The notes beneath the pieces were generated by a model. It ran no database searches. It was not told the origin of the DNA and saw only the letters and a list, made by a program, of their open reading frames with translations. Shown here piece after piece: positions 11,652 to 21,286 of a stretch of DNA of 38,303 bases (positions within the stretch are counted from its first letter, which is position 1; the number at the start of each line of letters is the position of its first letter). The DNA is from Gemmatimonadota bacterium (GTDB lineage: Bacteria > Gemmatimonadota > Gemmatimonadetes > Gemmatimonadales > Gemmatimonadaceae). Made by a program: the position numbers and the translations under genes. Location: contig QHVE01000045.1 in assembly GCA_003223455.1 (NCBI GenBank), forward strand, positions 1-38,303, read 5' to 3'.

Positions 11652-12614
11652 ATGTCGCCGACTGCTGCAGCACCCCGTCTCGTCGCGCTCGATTGGGGGA
11701 CGACGTCGCTGCGCGCCTACCTGCTCGGTGACGGCGGTATCGTGCTGGAACGGCGAGCGGAGCCGTTGGGGATTCTGAACGTACCGGAGCGGGACTTCCG
11801 CGCGGTCTTCGACCGGATCGTCGCCGAGTGGCGCGGCAGCGATCCGATGTTGCCTTCGATTGCGTCCGGGATGATCGGGAGCGCCCAGGGATGGATCGAG
11901 GCACCATACGCGAGCCTCCCCGCGGACCTCGGCTCCGTGGCCAGGTCGCTCGCCATCGTGCCGACGGTCGGCCTGAGGATCGTGCCGGGTCTCGCGCAAC
12001 GCGGACGCGCGCCGGACGTGATGCGGGGCGAGGAGACGCAGCTGTTCGGCGCGATGGCCCAGTCGGCCACGCTTTCCTCGGGCGGCGTGGCGGTACTGCC
12101 GGGTACACACGCCAAATGGGCTCGCATCGCCGGCGGCCGCGTCGAAGGGTTCACCACCTATATGACGGGAGAGCTGTTCGCGGTCCTGGCCCACCACTCG
12201 ATCCTCGGCCGGCTTGCCGGCGCGACCGGTTCAGACGCCGCGCCGGGCGAGGCGTTCGCCCGCGGCGTGCGTCACGCGCGCGATGCGGACGGGGGGCTGT
12301 CCAGCCTCATCTTCTCCGCGCGCTCGACGGTGCTCGTCGGCGAGCTGCGCGCCGAGGACAGTCTGGAGTACCTGTCGGGCGTGCTGATCGGCGACGAGGT
12401 GCGCGCGGGACTGGCTTCGGGGGATCGACCGCGGGTGCTGATCGGCGAGCCGGCCCTCTGTGCGCGTTACGCAACTGCACTTGGCGAGTTCGGCGTCGTC
12501 GACGTCGACTCCCTCGGCGACACCGCGGCGGCGGGTCTGTGGCAGATCGCCCTCCATGCCTTTCCCGAGCTCCAACGAGCGGACGGGTCGTCGCGTAGAT
12601 CAGTATCCGCGTGA
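11652..12614 (+). CDS. dgoK: 2-dehydro-3-deoxygalactonokinase
   Basis: DgoK phosphorylates 2-keto-3-deoxygalactonate with ATP, the second step of D-galactonate breakdown. The 320-residue protein begins with the sugar-kinase phosphate-binding motif VALDWGTTSLRAYLL and has the family-specific SGMIGS, MRGEETQ and LPGTHAKW segments. It is slightly longer than the E. coli enzyme (292). It is the first gene of a plus-strand group with the aldolase, dehydratase and transporter of the same pathway, which confirms the assignment. The likely promoter lies in the space shared with the divergent histidine kinase (11479-11651), but I cannot point to convincing boxes, and no GntR-type regulator gene is present here. 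Confidence 0.93.
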   Translation: MSPTAAAPRLVALDWGTTSLRAYLLGDGGIVLERRAEPLGILNVPERDFRAVFDRIVAEWRGSDPMLPSIASGMIGSAQGWIEAPYASLPADLGSVARSLAIVPTVGLRIVPGLAQRGRAPDVMRGEETQLFGAMAQSATLSSGGVAVLPGTHAKWARIAGGRVEGFTTYMTGELFAVLAHHSILGRLAGATGSDAAPGEAFARGVRHARDADGGLSSLIFSARSTVLVGELRAEDSLEYLSGVLIGDEVRAGLASGDRPRVLIGEPALCARYATALGEFGVVDVDSLGDTAAAGLWQIALHAFPELQRADGSSRRSVSA

Positions 12615-12726
12615 ATTCGTCAGGCTGGTTGCCCAACTCGGTCACCGCGCGCATTCTCATCTCGGACGCCTGGATCCGAACGCACGCCTCGGTCGCTCGC
12701 CCATCCACACCGCTGCCCACCGACCC

Positions 12727-14226
12727 ATGAGCACTTCACGTCGCACATTCCTGAAGACCTCGGCGCTGGCCGCCGCAGGGACCGTCCTTCCCGCCCGCTC
12801 CTGGTCCAAGGTGCTCGGCGCCAACGACGACATTCGCGTCGCGGTGATCGGCCTTCACGGCCGCGGCATGAATCACGTGTCCAGCCTGTCGAAGATCTCG
12901 GGAGTGCGCATCGTCGCGCTTTGCGATCCCGACACCGCGGTGCTCGACATGGCGCAGAAGAAGGGCAACCTGCCCGACGCGAAGCGCTACACCGATATCC
13001 GGGAGCTGCTGGCGAACAAGGACATCGATGCGGTGACGATCGCGACGCCGAATCACTGGCATTCGCTCGCCGCGATCTGGGCGGTGCAGAACGGCAAGGA
13101 CGTCTACGTCGAGAAGCCCGTCTCGCACAACGTGTGGGAAGGGCGCCAGCTGGTGAACGCGGCGAAGAAGTACAACAAGGTCGTGCAGGCGGGCACGCAG
13201 ATCCGCTCCGGCGAGGGACTTCGCGAGGCCGTGCAGTGGATTCAGGCCGGCAACCTCGGCAAGATCACGGTGGCACGCGGTTTCTGCTACAAGCGCCGCG
13301 ACAGCATCGGCAAGACGACGGGCCCGCAGCCGATCCCAGCGACGGTCAACTACGACCTGTGGACGGGACCGGCGCCGCTCGTGCCGCCGCACCGCAACAA
13401 CCCGAAGAACGGTCCGATCCACTACGACTGGCACTGGGTGTATCTCTACGGCAACGGCGACGTCGGCAACCAGGGGATCCACCAGATGGACGTCGCGCGC
13501 TGGTTCCTCGGGGAGTCGGGACTGCCGCGCCACTCGCTGAGCATCGGCGGACGGCTCGGGTACATCGACGACGGCGACACGCCGAACACGCAGGTGGTCA
13601 TCCACGACTACGCGACCGCACCGCTCATCTTCGAGGTTCGCGGTCTGCCGAAGAAGGCGGGCATCGCCAGCGCGGGCGGCGACCCAGCGCTCAATCAGGG
13701 CGGCGGGGGCGGCGACATGGACAAATACCGCGGCGTCGACATCGGCAACGTGATCGACTGCGAGGGCGGGAGCCTCATCACCACCCAGTACTTCAGCGCC
13801 GTGGCTGTGGACAAGAACGGGAAGACCGTCAAGGAGTTCAAGGGCAACGACCGCCACATGCAGAACTTCATCGACGTCATCCGCAACAGAAAGATGGAAG
13901 AGCTGTACGGTCCGATCGAGGAGGGCAACACGTCGAGCGCGCTCTGCCACCTCGGCAACATCTCGCACCAGATCGGGACGCAGGCGGGTCCGGCGAAGAT
14001 CGCGTCCCGCATCAAGTCCGACGCGAAGCTGTCCGAGGCGTACGGCCGGATGGTCGAGCACCTGCACAACAACAACGTCGATCTCGACAAGACACCGCTC
14101 ACGCTGGGTGTCCCGCTCATCGTCGACGCGAAGAACGAGCGGTTCCTCGGTGCGGACGCGGCACGCGCGAACAAGATGCTGAGCGCTCAGTACCGCGCCC
14201 CGTTCACCGTGCCATCGATCGCCTGA
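12727..14226 (+). CDS. Tat-exported Gfo/Idh/MocA family oxidoreductase
   Basis: A 499-residue NAD(P)-type oxidoreductase. It starts with a twin-arginine signal (SRRTFLKTSALAAAG, arginines at residues 5-6), so it should be folded with cofactor and exported to the periplasm. The Rossmann part shows VAVIGLHGRG, ATPNHWH and the family signature EKPVSHN. A conserved WHW and a GDVGNQG-HQMD-W segment match the long exported subgroup common in Planctomycetes, Bacteroidetes and Gemmatimonadota, some of which oxidise the 3-hydroxyl of sugars. It sits between dgoK (112 bases upstream) and dgoA (52 bases downstream), which suggests it works on galactose, a galactoside or galactonate outside the cytoplasm. 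The exact substrate is not readable. The start is set by the Tat signal. Confidence 0.9.
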   Translation: MSTSRRTFLKTSALAAAGTVLPARSWSKVLGANDDIRVAVIGLHGRGMNHVSSLSKISGVRIVALCDPDTAVLDMAQKKGNLPDAKRYTDIRELLANKDIDAVTIATPNHWHSLAAIWAVQNGKDVYVEKPVSHNVWEGRQLVNAAKKYNKVVQAGTQIRSGEGLREAVQWIQAGNLGKITVARGFCYKRRDSIGKTTGPQPIPATVNYDLWTGPAPLVPPHRNNPKNGPIHYDWHWVYLYGNGDVGNQGIHQMDVARWFLGESGLPRHSLSIGGRLGYIDDGDTPNTQVVIHDYATAPLIFEVRGLPKKAGIASAGGDPALNQGGGGGDMDKYRGVDIGNVIDCEGGSLITTQYFSAVAVDKNGKTVKEFKGNDRHMQNFIDVIRNRKMEELYGPIEEGNTSSALCHLGNISHQIGTQAGPAKIASRIKSDAKLSEAYGRMVEHLHNNNVDLDKTPLTLGVPLIVDAKNERFLGADAARANKMLSAQYRAPFTVPSIA

Positions 14227-14278
14227 GGCACAGAGCGTCGCCCGATCGGGCGGGCGACGCCGAACGTACGTCACGCGC

Positions 14279-14941
14279 ATGGAGACGTCTCGCGGAGCCA
14301 CGGCAGCGATGCTCGAACCATTTCTCGACCGGCTTCCCCTCGTCGCGATCCTGCGCGGCGTCGCGCCCGAGGACGTCGTCGGCGTGGGCGATGCCCTCGT
14401 GGACGCGGGCTTCGCCATCATCGAGGTGCCGCTCAACTCGCCGCGCCCCCTCGAGAGCATCCAGCGACTGCACGCGAGATTCGGCCAGGCGATCCTGATC
14501 GGCGCCGGCACGGTCACGTCGCCGGACCAGGTGCGCGAGATCGCGGCGGCGAGCGGGCGGCTGATCGTGATGCCGCACGGCGACGCCGACGTCGTGCGCG
14601 CGGCCAAGGCGGCCGGCCTGGCGTGCATTCCCGGTATCGCCACGCCAACGGAGGGCTTCGCCGCCCTCGCCAACGGCGCCGACGCGCTCAAGCTGTTCCC
14701 CGCCGAGCTGCTCACGCCGTCTGTTCTCAAGGCGATGCGGACCGTGTTTCCGTCCGGGACGCGGCTCCTGCCCGTCGGGGGGATCACTCCCGACGCGATG
14801 GCGAGCTATGTTGCCGCCGGCGCGGCGGGGTTCGGCCTGGGCGGTGCGCTGTATCGCCGCGGCGACGACCCGTCGCGTGTCGCAGCGAACGCGCGCGATT
14901 TCGTCTCCGCCTGGAAGCGCCTGCGGAGCGTCGCCAGCTGA
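14279..14941 (+). CDS. dgoA: 2-dehydro-3-deoxy-6-phosphogalactonate aldolase
   Basis: A class I aldolase of the KDPG/KDPGal family that splits 2-keto-3-deoxy-6-phosphogalactonate into pyruvate and D-glyceraldehyde-3-phosphate. The 220 residues show every family landmark: VAILRG (about 22-27), catalytic E49 in [24 protein letters not shown], the Schiff-base lysine K138 in ALKLFPAE, and the phosphate-binding PVGGI. The length matches the E. coli domain (about 205). Within this operon, following dgoK and preceding dgoD, the galactonate isomer is favoured over KDPG of the Entner-Doudoroff route. The start could instead be the ATG ten codons in (14309). Confidence 0.94.
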   Translation: METSRGATAAMLEPFLDRLPLVAILRGVAPEDVVGVGDALVDAGFAIIEVPLNSPRPLESIQRLHARFGQAILIGAGTVTSPDQVREIAAASGRLIVMPHGDADVVRAAKAAGLACIPGIATPTEGFAALANGADALKLFPAELLTPSVLKAMRTVFPSGTRLLPVGGITPDAMASYVAAGAAGFGLGGALYRRGDDPSRVAANARDFVSAWKRLRSVAS

Positions 14942-14975
14942 CGCTCGCATCCCTCGACCACCGATCGGAGCATCG

Positions 14976-16124
14976 ATGAAGATCACCGCGCTCACCACGT
15001 TCATCGTCCCGCCGCGGTGGTGCTTCCTCAAGATCGAGACGGACGAGGGAATCACCGGATGGGGGGAGCCGGTGCTCGAGGGGCGAGCGCACACGGTCGC
15101 CACCGCGGTCGACGAGCTGGCCGACTATCTGATCGGCAAGGACCCGGCGCTCATCGAGGACCACTGGACGGTGCTCTTTCGCGCTGGCTTCTATCGCGGC
15201 GGCGGCGTGCACATGAGCGCACTCGCCGGCATCGACCAGGCACTGTGGGACATCAAGGGCAAGGCGCTCGGCGTTCCGGTGCACGCGCTGCTGGGTGGCC
15301 AATTGCGCGATCGGATCCGGGTCTACTCGTGGATCGGCGGCGACCGGCCAGGCGACACGGCGACGATGGCGCGCGAGTGCGGGGCGCGTGGCTTCTCGGC
15401 CGTGAAGATGAATGCGACCGAGGAGATGCAGATCGTCGATTCGCACGCCAAGATCGACGCGGTGCTCGCGCGCGTGCAGGCGATCCGCGACGCGATGGGG
15501 CCGGACTTCGGCATTGGTGTCGACTTCCACGGCCGGGTGCACCGGCCGATGGCCAAGGTCATCGCGAAGGAGCTCGAGCCGTTCCGGCTGATGTTCATCG
15601 AAGAGCCCGTGCTCTCGGAACATGCGGAAGCGCTGAAGGAGATCGCCAACCACTGCGCGACACCGATCGCGCTCGGCGAGCGGCTGTACTCGCGGTGGGA
15701 CTTCAAGCGCATCCTCGCCGATGGCTACGTCGACATCGTGCAGCCCGATCCATCGCATGCGGGCGGCATAACGGAAACGAGAAAGATCGCCGCGATGGCC
15801 GAGGCGTACGACGTCGCGCTCGCGCTGCACTGTCCGCTCGGGCCGATCGCGCTCGCGGCCAACCTTCAATTGGACGCGGTGTGCTACAACGCGTTCATCC
15901 AGGAGCAGTCGCTCGGCATCCACTACAACACGACGAACGATCTGCTCGACTATCTCAAGGATCCGTCGGTGTTCGCGTACCGCGAGGGGTTCGTCGCCAT
16001 TCCGCAGGGGCCCGGGCTCGGCATCGAGATCGATGAGGAGGTCGTGGAGCGGATGGCGCGAACGGGCCACCGCTGGCGCAATCCCGTGTGGCGCCACGCT
16101 GACGGGAGCTTCGCCGAGTGGTAG
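14976..16124 (+). CDS. dgoD: D-galactonate dehydratase
   Basis: An enolase-superfamily enzyme that dehydrates D-galactonate to 2-keto-3-deoxygalactonate, the first step of the De Ley-Doudoroff pathway. The 382-residue length equals E. coli DgoD and the residue numbering agrees: Mg ligands D183 (VDFHGR), E209 (FIEEPV) and E235 (LGERLY), and catalytic H185 and H285 (HCPLGP). The C-terminus ([16 protein letters not shown]) is characteristic of the family. A GGAG ribosome site (14967-14970) stands five bases before the ATG. The stop overlaps the GTG start of the transporter, so the two are coupled. Confidence 0.96.
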   Translation: MKITALTTFIVPPRWCFLKIETDEGITGWGEPVLEGRAHTVATAVDELADYLIGKDPALIEDHWTVLFRAGFYRGGGVHMSALAGIDQALWDIKGKALGVPVHALLGGQLRDRIRVYSWIGGDRPGDTATMARECGARGFSAVKMNATEEMQIVDSHAKIDAVLARVQAIRDAMGPDFGIGVDFHGRVHRPMAKVIAKELEPFRLMFIEEPVLSEHAEALKEIANHCATPIALGERLYSRWDFKRILADGYVDIVQPDPSHAGGITETRKIAAMAEAYDVALALHCPLGPIALAANLQLDAVCYNAFIQEQSLGIHYNTTNDLLDYLKDPSVFAYREGFVAIPQGPGLGIEIDEEVVERMARTGHRWRNPVWRHADGSFAEW

Positions 16125-17449
16125 GCGAGGGAGCGGACGGGGCGCTCGGTGGCGTCCGTCCGACGCGGACGCGGTTCGCGATCATGGTGCTCCTGTTCGT
16201 GAGCGTCACGATCAACTATCTCGACCGGAGCAACCTCTCGATCACCGCGCCGGCGATGCGTGCGGCCCTCGCGCTCGACACGGCGCAGATGGGCTACGTG
16301 CTGTCGGCGTTCGGGTGGACGTACGCGCTCTGCCAGATTCCGGGCGGCTGGCTCGTCGACCGCGTCGCGCCGCGCGTTCTGTTCGCCGTGCTCATCGTCG
16401 CGTGGTCGATCGCCACCATCTCCCTCGGCTTCACGGCGGGCGTGGCCGGCCTGATGGCGGTGCGGATGCTCGTCGGAGCGCTCGAGGCTCCGTCGTACCC
16501 GATCAACAACCGCGTGGTGACGACCTGGTTCCCGGAGCGCGAGCGCGCGACGGCGATCGCGTTCTACACGTCGGGGCAGTACGTCGGCATCGCGTTCCTC
16601 ACCCCGGCGCTCGTCTGGATCCAGACGCGGTTCGGATGGCACATGGTGTTCGTCGTCACCGGAGCGCTCGGGATCGTGTGGGGTCTCGTGTGGTACGCCA
16701 CGTACCGCCCGCCGCACGAGTTCCCGGGCACGAACGCGGGAGAGATCGATCAGATCCGGCGCGGCGGCGGTCTCGTGGACCTCGACCGCACGCAGCGCGA
16801 GCGCCGTTCCTTCTCCGGCGCGGACCTCGCGCACGTGCTCAGCTCGCGAAAGCTCTGGGGAGTCTACCTCGGTCAATTCGCGCTCACTTCCACGCTGTGG
16901 TTCTTTCTCACCTGGTTCCCGACATACCTCGTGCAGGCGCGGGGGATGAGCTTCGTGAAGGCCGGGTTCTTCGCCTCGCTGCCCTTTCTCGCCGCGTTCG
17001 TCGGCGTGCTGAGCTCCGGGCTCCTGTCCGACGCGATGGTGCGACGCGGCGCATCGCTGGGAACGGCGCGCAAGGTGCCGATCGTCACGGGACTCCTGCT
17101 GTCGACCAGCATCGTCGGCGCGAACTTCGTGAACGAGCCTGCGATGATCGTCGGCTTCCTCGCCCTTGCGTTCTTCGGCAACGGGCTGGCGTCGATCACC
17201 TGGTCGCTCGTGTCGGCGATCGCACCGGAGCGACTGCTCGGGCTCACCGGCGGCGTGTTCAACTTCTTCGGCAACCTGTCGGGGATCACCGTGCCGATCG
17301 TCATCGGCTATCTGGCGCGCGACTACGGCTTCTCCGCGGGGCTCGCGTACATCGCGCTCCTCGCCCTGCTGGGCGCGATGTCCTACGTGTTCATCGTCGG
17401 GCGGGTCGAGCGGCTGCCGGATCGCGATGTCGCGCTCGTCGCACGATAG
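16118..17449 (+). CDS. dgoT: MFS transporter, D-galactonate/hexuronate type
   Basis: A 443-residue major facilitator protein of the anion:cation symporter subfamily (DgoT/ExuT-like), with about 12 hydrophobic segments. Visible landmarks are the first helix containing [10 protein letters not shown], the loop [21 protein letters not shown], and a [15 protein letters not shown] segment in the second half. These are typical of transporters that take up sugar acids with protons. The GTG start (16118) overlaps the last codons of dgoD by seven bases. Its operon position makes D-galactonate the likely substrate. The following 187 bases before the next gene show no clear terminator. The specific gene name is supported by context more than by sequence. 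Confidence 0.9.
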   Translation: MVGEGADGALGGVRPTRTRFAIMVLLFVSVTINYLDRSNLSITAPAMRAALALDTAQMGYVLSAFGWTYALCQIPGGWLVDRVAPRVLFAVLIVAWSIATISLGFTAGVAGLMAVRMLVGALEAPSYPINNRVVTTWFPERERATAIAFYTSGQYVGIAFLTPALVWIQTRFGWHMVFVVTGALGIVWGLVWYATYRPPHEFPGTNAGEIDQIRRGGGLVDLDRTQRERRSFSGADLAHVLSSRKLWGVYLGQFALTSTLWFFLTWFPTYLVQARGMSFVKAGFFASLPFLAAFVGVLSSGLLSDAMVRRGASLGTARKVPIVTGLLLSTSIVGANFVNEPAMIVGFLALAFFGNGLASITWSLVSAIAPERLLGLTGGVFNFFGNLSGITVPIVIGYLARDYGFSAGLAYIALLALLGAMSYVFIVGRVERLPDRDVALVAR

Positions 17450-17636
17450 ATGCGCCAAGCCAACGCAACCATCGGCGCGAGTGTCACGTAGTCACTGCGC
17501 GGGACCCCTCGGGCCGAGGCCGCCGGATTGCCGGTTCTGGCGCACCCGTCAAACTTGAGTCAGCTCGCCGACGCCACCGGGTCGCGCGCCCGATGAGTCC
17601 CCGGACGTCCAACCTCCCCCTTCGGTACAGTCCACG

Positions 17637-20600
17637 ATGCGTCTTCAACGTACGAATCGCGCTTTCCTGGCGCGGCTGACCTCGGTCGGCGCCGTCGGAA
17701 TGCTGACGGCACTCGCCTGTCAGTCGGTACCGGTGCCCGAGCCCGCTCCGGCACCCGCTGCCTCGTCCTCCTCCACTCCGGTCCGCGCGCTCGTTTCGGT
17801 GCCGGTGCCGCCGTTCACGCCCACGACGGTGCGGCTGTCGCCGGATTCGGCAACGAAGCTGAGCCAGGCCGGACGCGCAGCGGTGTCCGCCCCGCTTGCG
17901 TCGGGGCTCGAGCTGAGCCTGTGGGCGCCCGAGGGAATGGTCGCCGACCCGATCGGCATCTCGTTCGACGACCGCGGGCGGTTGTACGTGACGCAGACCG
18001 CGCGCACCGACCGCGACGAGATCGACATTCGCGGCCATCAGGACTGGATGGTCTCGTCGATCACGTTCAAGGACATCGAGGACAAGCGCGCCTTCTATCA
18101 GCGCGTGCTCGCGCCGGAGAACAGCGCGAAGAACCAGTGGCTGAAGGACTGGAACGGCGACGGCTCGCGCGACTGGAAGGACCTCACCTTCCACAAGGAA
18201 AAGCTCTGGCGGCTGGAGGACACGAACGGCGACGGCGTGGCGGATCAATCGCAGCTCGTGCTCGAGGACTTCAACGACCTCGTGAGCGACGTGCTGCACG
18301 ACGTGCTCGCGTACAAGAACGACGTGTACGTCACCATCTCGCCCGACCTCTGGCGGCTGAAGGACACGAACAACGACGGCGTGTTCGACGCGAAGGAATC
18401 GCTGTCGCACGGCTCGGGGGTCCACATCGGCTTCGGCGGTCACGGCCACTCGAGCCCTCTCGTGGGACCCGACGGCCGGCTGTACTGGAAGCAGGGTGAT
18501 CTCGGCGTGAACATCACGACGCGTGAGGGCCGGCACCTGTCGAACCCGAACAGCGGCGTGATCCTGCGCGCGAACCTCGACGGCACGGAGGAGGAGATCT
18601 TCGCGCGAGGGCTGCGCAATCCGCAGGACTTCGACTTCGACGAGTACGGCAACCTGATCTCGCCCGACAACGACGGCGATCATCCCGGCGAGACGGAGCG
18701 CGTCGTCTACATCGTCGACGGCATGGACAGCGGCTGGCGGATCAACTGGCAGTTCGGGAAGTACGTCGATCCGGACAACAACACGTACAAGGTCTGGATG
18801 GAAGAGAGCATGTTCAAGCCGCGCTTCCCGGGTCAGGCAGCGTGGTTCACCCCTCCCATCGCGGCGTGGCACTCCGGACCATCGGGATTCCATCACAATC
18901 CCGGCACCGCGCTGAACGACCGGTGGAAGGGCTACTTCTTCAACTCGGTGTTCACGGGCGCGCCGGCTCGCGCGAGCATCCAGGCGTTCAAGGTGGCGCC
19001 GCAGGGTGCGGGCTTCCGCGTCACGGACGACACCGCGGTGGTGCAGAACCTTCTCGTTACGGGCGTGCGGTTCGGACCCGATGGCGCGCTCTATCTCGCC
19101 GACTGGATCGAGGGTTGGGAGCCGAAGGACCGCGGGCGCATCTGGAAGGTCGACGTTCCCGCCGCCGCGGCGAACCCGCTGCGCGCCGAGACGAAGACGT
19201 TGATCGCCGCGGACTTCAAGGCGAAGTCGATCGCCGAGCTGAGCGCGCTCCTCCGCCACGCGGACATGCGCGTGCGCACGAAGGCGCAGTTCGAGCTCGT
19301 CGACCGTGGTGCCTCGGCGGAGTTGCTCGCCGCGACGAAGCAGACCGACAATCAGCTCGCGCGCATTCACGGCATGTGGGGCATCGGCCAGCTCGCGCGC
19401 AGGGATTCGCGGCAGGCCGCCGCGCTCGTTCCATTGCTGAAGGATGGCGACGCCGAGATCCGCGCTCAGGCAGCGAAGCTGCTTGGCGATGTCCGGTACG
19501 GCGCGGCCGCGCCGGCGATCGTGCCGATGCTGCGTGATGCCTCGCCGCGGGTGCGCTTCTTCGCCGCCGAGGCGCTCGGCCGCGACGCCTACCGGCCGGC
19601 GTTCCAGCCGATCGTGGAGATGCTGGCGGCCAACAACGAGGAGGACGTCTACCTCCGTCACGCCGGCGCGCTGGCGCTCTCGCGCATCGGACCGGCCGCT
19701 GCGATCGCGAGCCTGGCGACGAATCCCAACCGTGCCGTACGGATCGCGGCGGTCGTCGCGCTGCGCCGGTTGAAGGACGCTGGCGTCGCGCCCTTCCTCG
19801 CCGATCAGGACGAGTACATCGCCACCGAGGCGGCACGCGCCATCAACGACGATGGTGGCATCACTGCCGCGCTGCCGCAGCTCGCCGCGGCGCTCGAGAG
19901 CAAGGTCACGAACGAGCCGTTCGTGCGCCGTGCGCTCAACGCCAATCTGCGCGTCGGTACCGCCGACGCCGCACGCCGCGTCGCGGCGTACGCCGGCGGT
20001 AGCGCGGGCAACGACGAGATGCGCGCCGAGGCGATCTCGGTGCTCGGCGTGTGGCCGAAGCCGTCCGTCCTCGATCGCGTCGATGGCACGGCGATCGGCC
20101 CGATGGAGCGCGACTCGGCCATCGCGCGCGCGGCAATCGCCACGCTCGTGCAGCCGATCTTCGCCAGCGGCAGCACCGCGCTGCAGGTCGCACTCGCGGA
20201 TGCCGTCGGTCGGCTGCGCGTGATGGAAGCCGGCCCGATACTCCTCACCAAGCTCCAGTCGTCTCCGGCGACGGAGATCCGCATCGCCGCGCTGCGTGCG
20301 CTCGTCGCCATGCGGCACGAGCGCGTGGCCGAGGCGGTGCGCGGCGCGCTGCAGGACAAGGAGCCCACGGTGCGCATGGCGGCGCTCACGGCCATTCCGG
20401 GACTACACCTGCCCGAAGCCACGACTGCCGAGCTGCTGTCGTCGGTGATCGGCAAGGGGTCGATCGCCGAGCAGCAGTCGGCGCTCCAAGCGATGGGCGA
20501 GGTGCCCGGCGCGACGGGCCGCGAAGCGATGACGCGTCTCGTCGAGCAGCTCGAGCAGGGAAAGCTGGCTCCCGAGATCCAGCTCGACGTCGCCGAGGCC

Positions 20601-21116
20601 GCGCGCGCGTCGAAGGATCCGGCGCTCGTCGCTCGGCTCGACAAGCTGGCGGGCCGGCCCGGCGCGAAGCCCGTCGAGCTGTATGCGGATGCACTCCATG
20701 GCGGCGACGCGCGGCGCGGGGCCCGCGTCGTGTTCCAGGCACCCGCTGCCCAGTGCACACGCTGTCACAGCTTCGGCGGTCCGGGCGCCAACGTCGGGCC
20801 GAACCTGTCGGGGGTCGCGTCGCGGCTCCAGCGCGAACAGCTGCTCGAGGCCCTCGTCGATCCGAGTGCGCGCATCTCGCCAGGCTACGGCCCCGTACAG
20901 CTCACGCTCAAGAACGGAAAGAAGCTGTTCGGCACGCTCAAGGACGAGACCCCGACGCACGTCGTGGTCGATGCCGGTGGCGATCAGCGCGTGCCGAAGT
21001 CCGACATCGCGCAGCGCGTCAACGGTCCGTCGGCGATGCCGCCGATGGGCAGCCTGTTGACACGCCGCGAGATCCGCGACGTCGTGGAGTATCTGAGCAC
21101 GCTCAAGGCGCCCTGA
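17637..21116 (+). CDS. Large lipoprotein: dehydrogenase-like propeller, HEAT repeats and cytochrome c domain
   Basis: A 1159-residue protein with the architecture of the Planctomycetes-type membrane-bound dehydrogenases (DUF7133-like). It has a lipoprotein signal ending LTALAC (C28) and a Pro-rich linker. A beta-propeller of about 400 residues follows, with WxxNxDGxxD-like acidic loops (DTNGDGVAD, DTNNDGVFD) that may bind calcium and the signature NPQDFDFDEYGNL. Next come many HEAT-like helical repeats (about 520-980), and a C-terminal cytochrome c domain with CTRCH at 1040-1044 and a probable methionine ligand in SAMPPMGSLLT. It should sit in the periplasm, tethered to a membrane, and pass electrons from an oxidised substrate (perhaps a sugar, by analogy) to the haem. 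The gene stands alone and is the last on the plus strand before a convergent inverted repeat. Confidence 0.88.
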   Translation: MRLQRTNRAFLARLTSVGAVGMLTALACQSVPVPEPAPAPAASSSSTPVRALVSVPVPPFTPTTVRLSPDSATKLSQAGRAAVSAPLASGLELSLWAPEGMVADPIGISFDDRGRLYVTQTARTDRDEIDIRGHQDWMVSSITFKDIEDKRAFYQRVLAPENSAKNQWLKDWNGDGSRDWKDLTFHKEKLWRLEDTNGDGVADQSQLVLEDFNDLVSDVLHDVLAYKNDVYVTISPDLWRLKDTNNDGVFDAKESLSHGSGVHIGFGGHGHSSPLVGPDGRLYWKQGDLGVNITTREGRHLSNPNSGVILRANLDGTEEEIFARGLRNPQDFDFDEYGNLISPDNDGDHPGETERVVYIVDGMDSGWRINWQFGKYVDPDNNTYKVWMEESMFKPRFPGQAAWFTPPIAAWHSGPSGFHHNPGTALNDRWKGYFFNSVFTGAPARASIQAFKVAPQGAGFRVTDDTAVVQNLLVTGVRFGPDGALYLADWIEGWEPKDRGRIWKVDVPAAAANPLRAETKTLIAADFKAKSIAELSALLRHADMRVRTKAQFELVDRGASAELLAATKQTDNQLARIHGMWGIGQLARRDSRQAAALVPLLKDGDAEIRAQAAKLLGDVRYGAAAPAIVPMLRDASPRVRFFAAEALGRDAYRPAFQPIVEMLAANNEEDVYLRHAGALALSRIGPAAAIASLATNPNRAVRIAAVVALRRLKDAGVAPFLADQDEYIATEAARAINDDGGITAALPQLAAALESKVTNEPFVRRALNANLRVGTADAARRVAAYAGGSAGNDEMRAEAISVLGVWPKPSVLDRVDGTAIGPMERDSAIARAAIATLVQPIFASGSTALQVALADAVGRLRVMEAGPILLTKLQSSPATEIRIAALRALVAMRHERVAEAVRGALQDKEPTVRMAALTAIPGLHLPEATTAELLSSVIGKGSIAEQQSALQAMGEVPGATGREAMTRLVEQLEQGKLAPEIQLDVAEAARASKDPALVARLDKLAGRPGAKPVELYADALHGGDARRGARVVFQAPAAQCTRCHSFGGPGANVGPNLSGVASRLQREQLLEALVDPSARISPGYGPVQLTLKNGKKLFGTLKDETPTHVVVDAGGDQRVPKSDIAQRVNGPSAMPPMGSLLTRREIRDVVEYLSTLKAP

Positions 21117-21140
21117 GGTTCCTTACGACGTCGAACGACC

Positions 21141-21219
21141 GTCATCCCGAGCGAGCGTAGCGAGTCGAGGGATCTGTACTTGTTGAGAGTACAGATCCCT
21201 CGACTTCGCTCGGGATGAC
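21141..21219. repeat. Long inverted repeat between convergent genes, with bulged arm
   Basis: The left arm (21141-21180) and right arm (21188-21219) pair over 14 plus 18 bases without a mismatch, around a seven-base loop (21181-21187). The left arm carries eight extra bases (GCGTAGCG, 21155-21162) that would bulge out. The element lies 24 bases after the stop of the large lipoprotein gene and 67 bases before the end of the convergent DUF4406 gene. It could act as a two-way transcription terminator or be one copy of a dispersed palindromic element. There is no T-run typical of an intrinsic terminator. Confidence 0.9.
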
Positions 21220-21229
21220 AGGTCCCGGG

Positions 21230-21252
21230 CTCTCGATTTCGCTCGGGATCAC
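21230..21252. repeat. Degenerate extra copy of the inverted-repeat arm
   Basis: A 23-base stretch matches 20 of 23 bases of the right-arm segment that ends at 21219 (CTCTCGATTTCGCTCGGGAT against CCCTCGACTTCGCTCGGGAT). It shares the orientation of the right arm. A shorter echo (GGATCCCTCGAA) follows near 21259. These look like decayed copies produced by local duplication of the same element. Confidence 0.7.
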
Positions 21253-21286
21253 GGGTGCGGATCCCTCGAACGGGGCGCCGTTCTCA

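Noticed and set aside
11479-12108. N-terminal extension of the histidine kinase frame to 12108
   Set aside because: It overlaps dgoK on the opposite strand and encodes low-complexity Arg/Pro-rich sequence. The PAS domain begins just after 11478.
12736-14787. Open frame on the minus strand opposite the Gfo/Idh/MocA and aldolase genes
   Set aside because: Its sequence is Val/Arg/Asp/His-rich with no recognisable fold and covers two well supported genes.
17450-17636. Intrinsic terminator after the dgo operon
   Set aside because: Short GC-rich self-complementary stretches occur but none has a convincing stem with a T-run.
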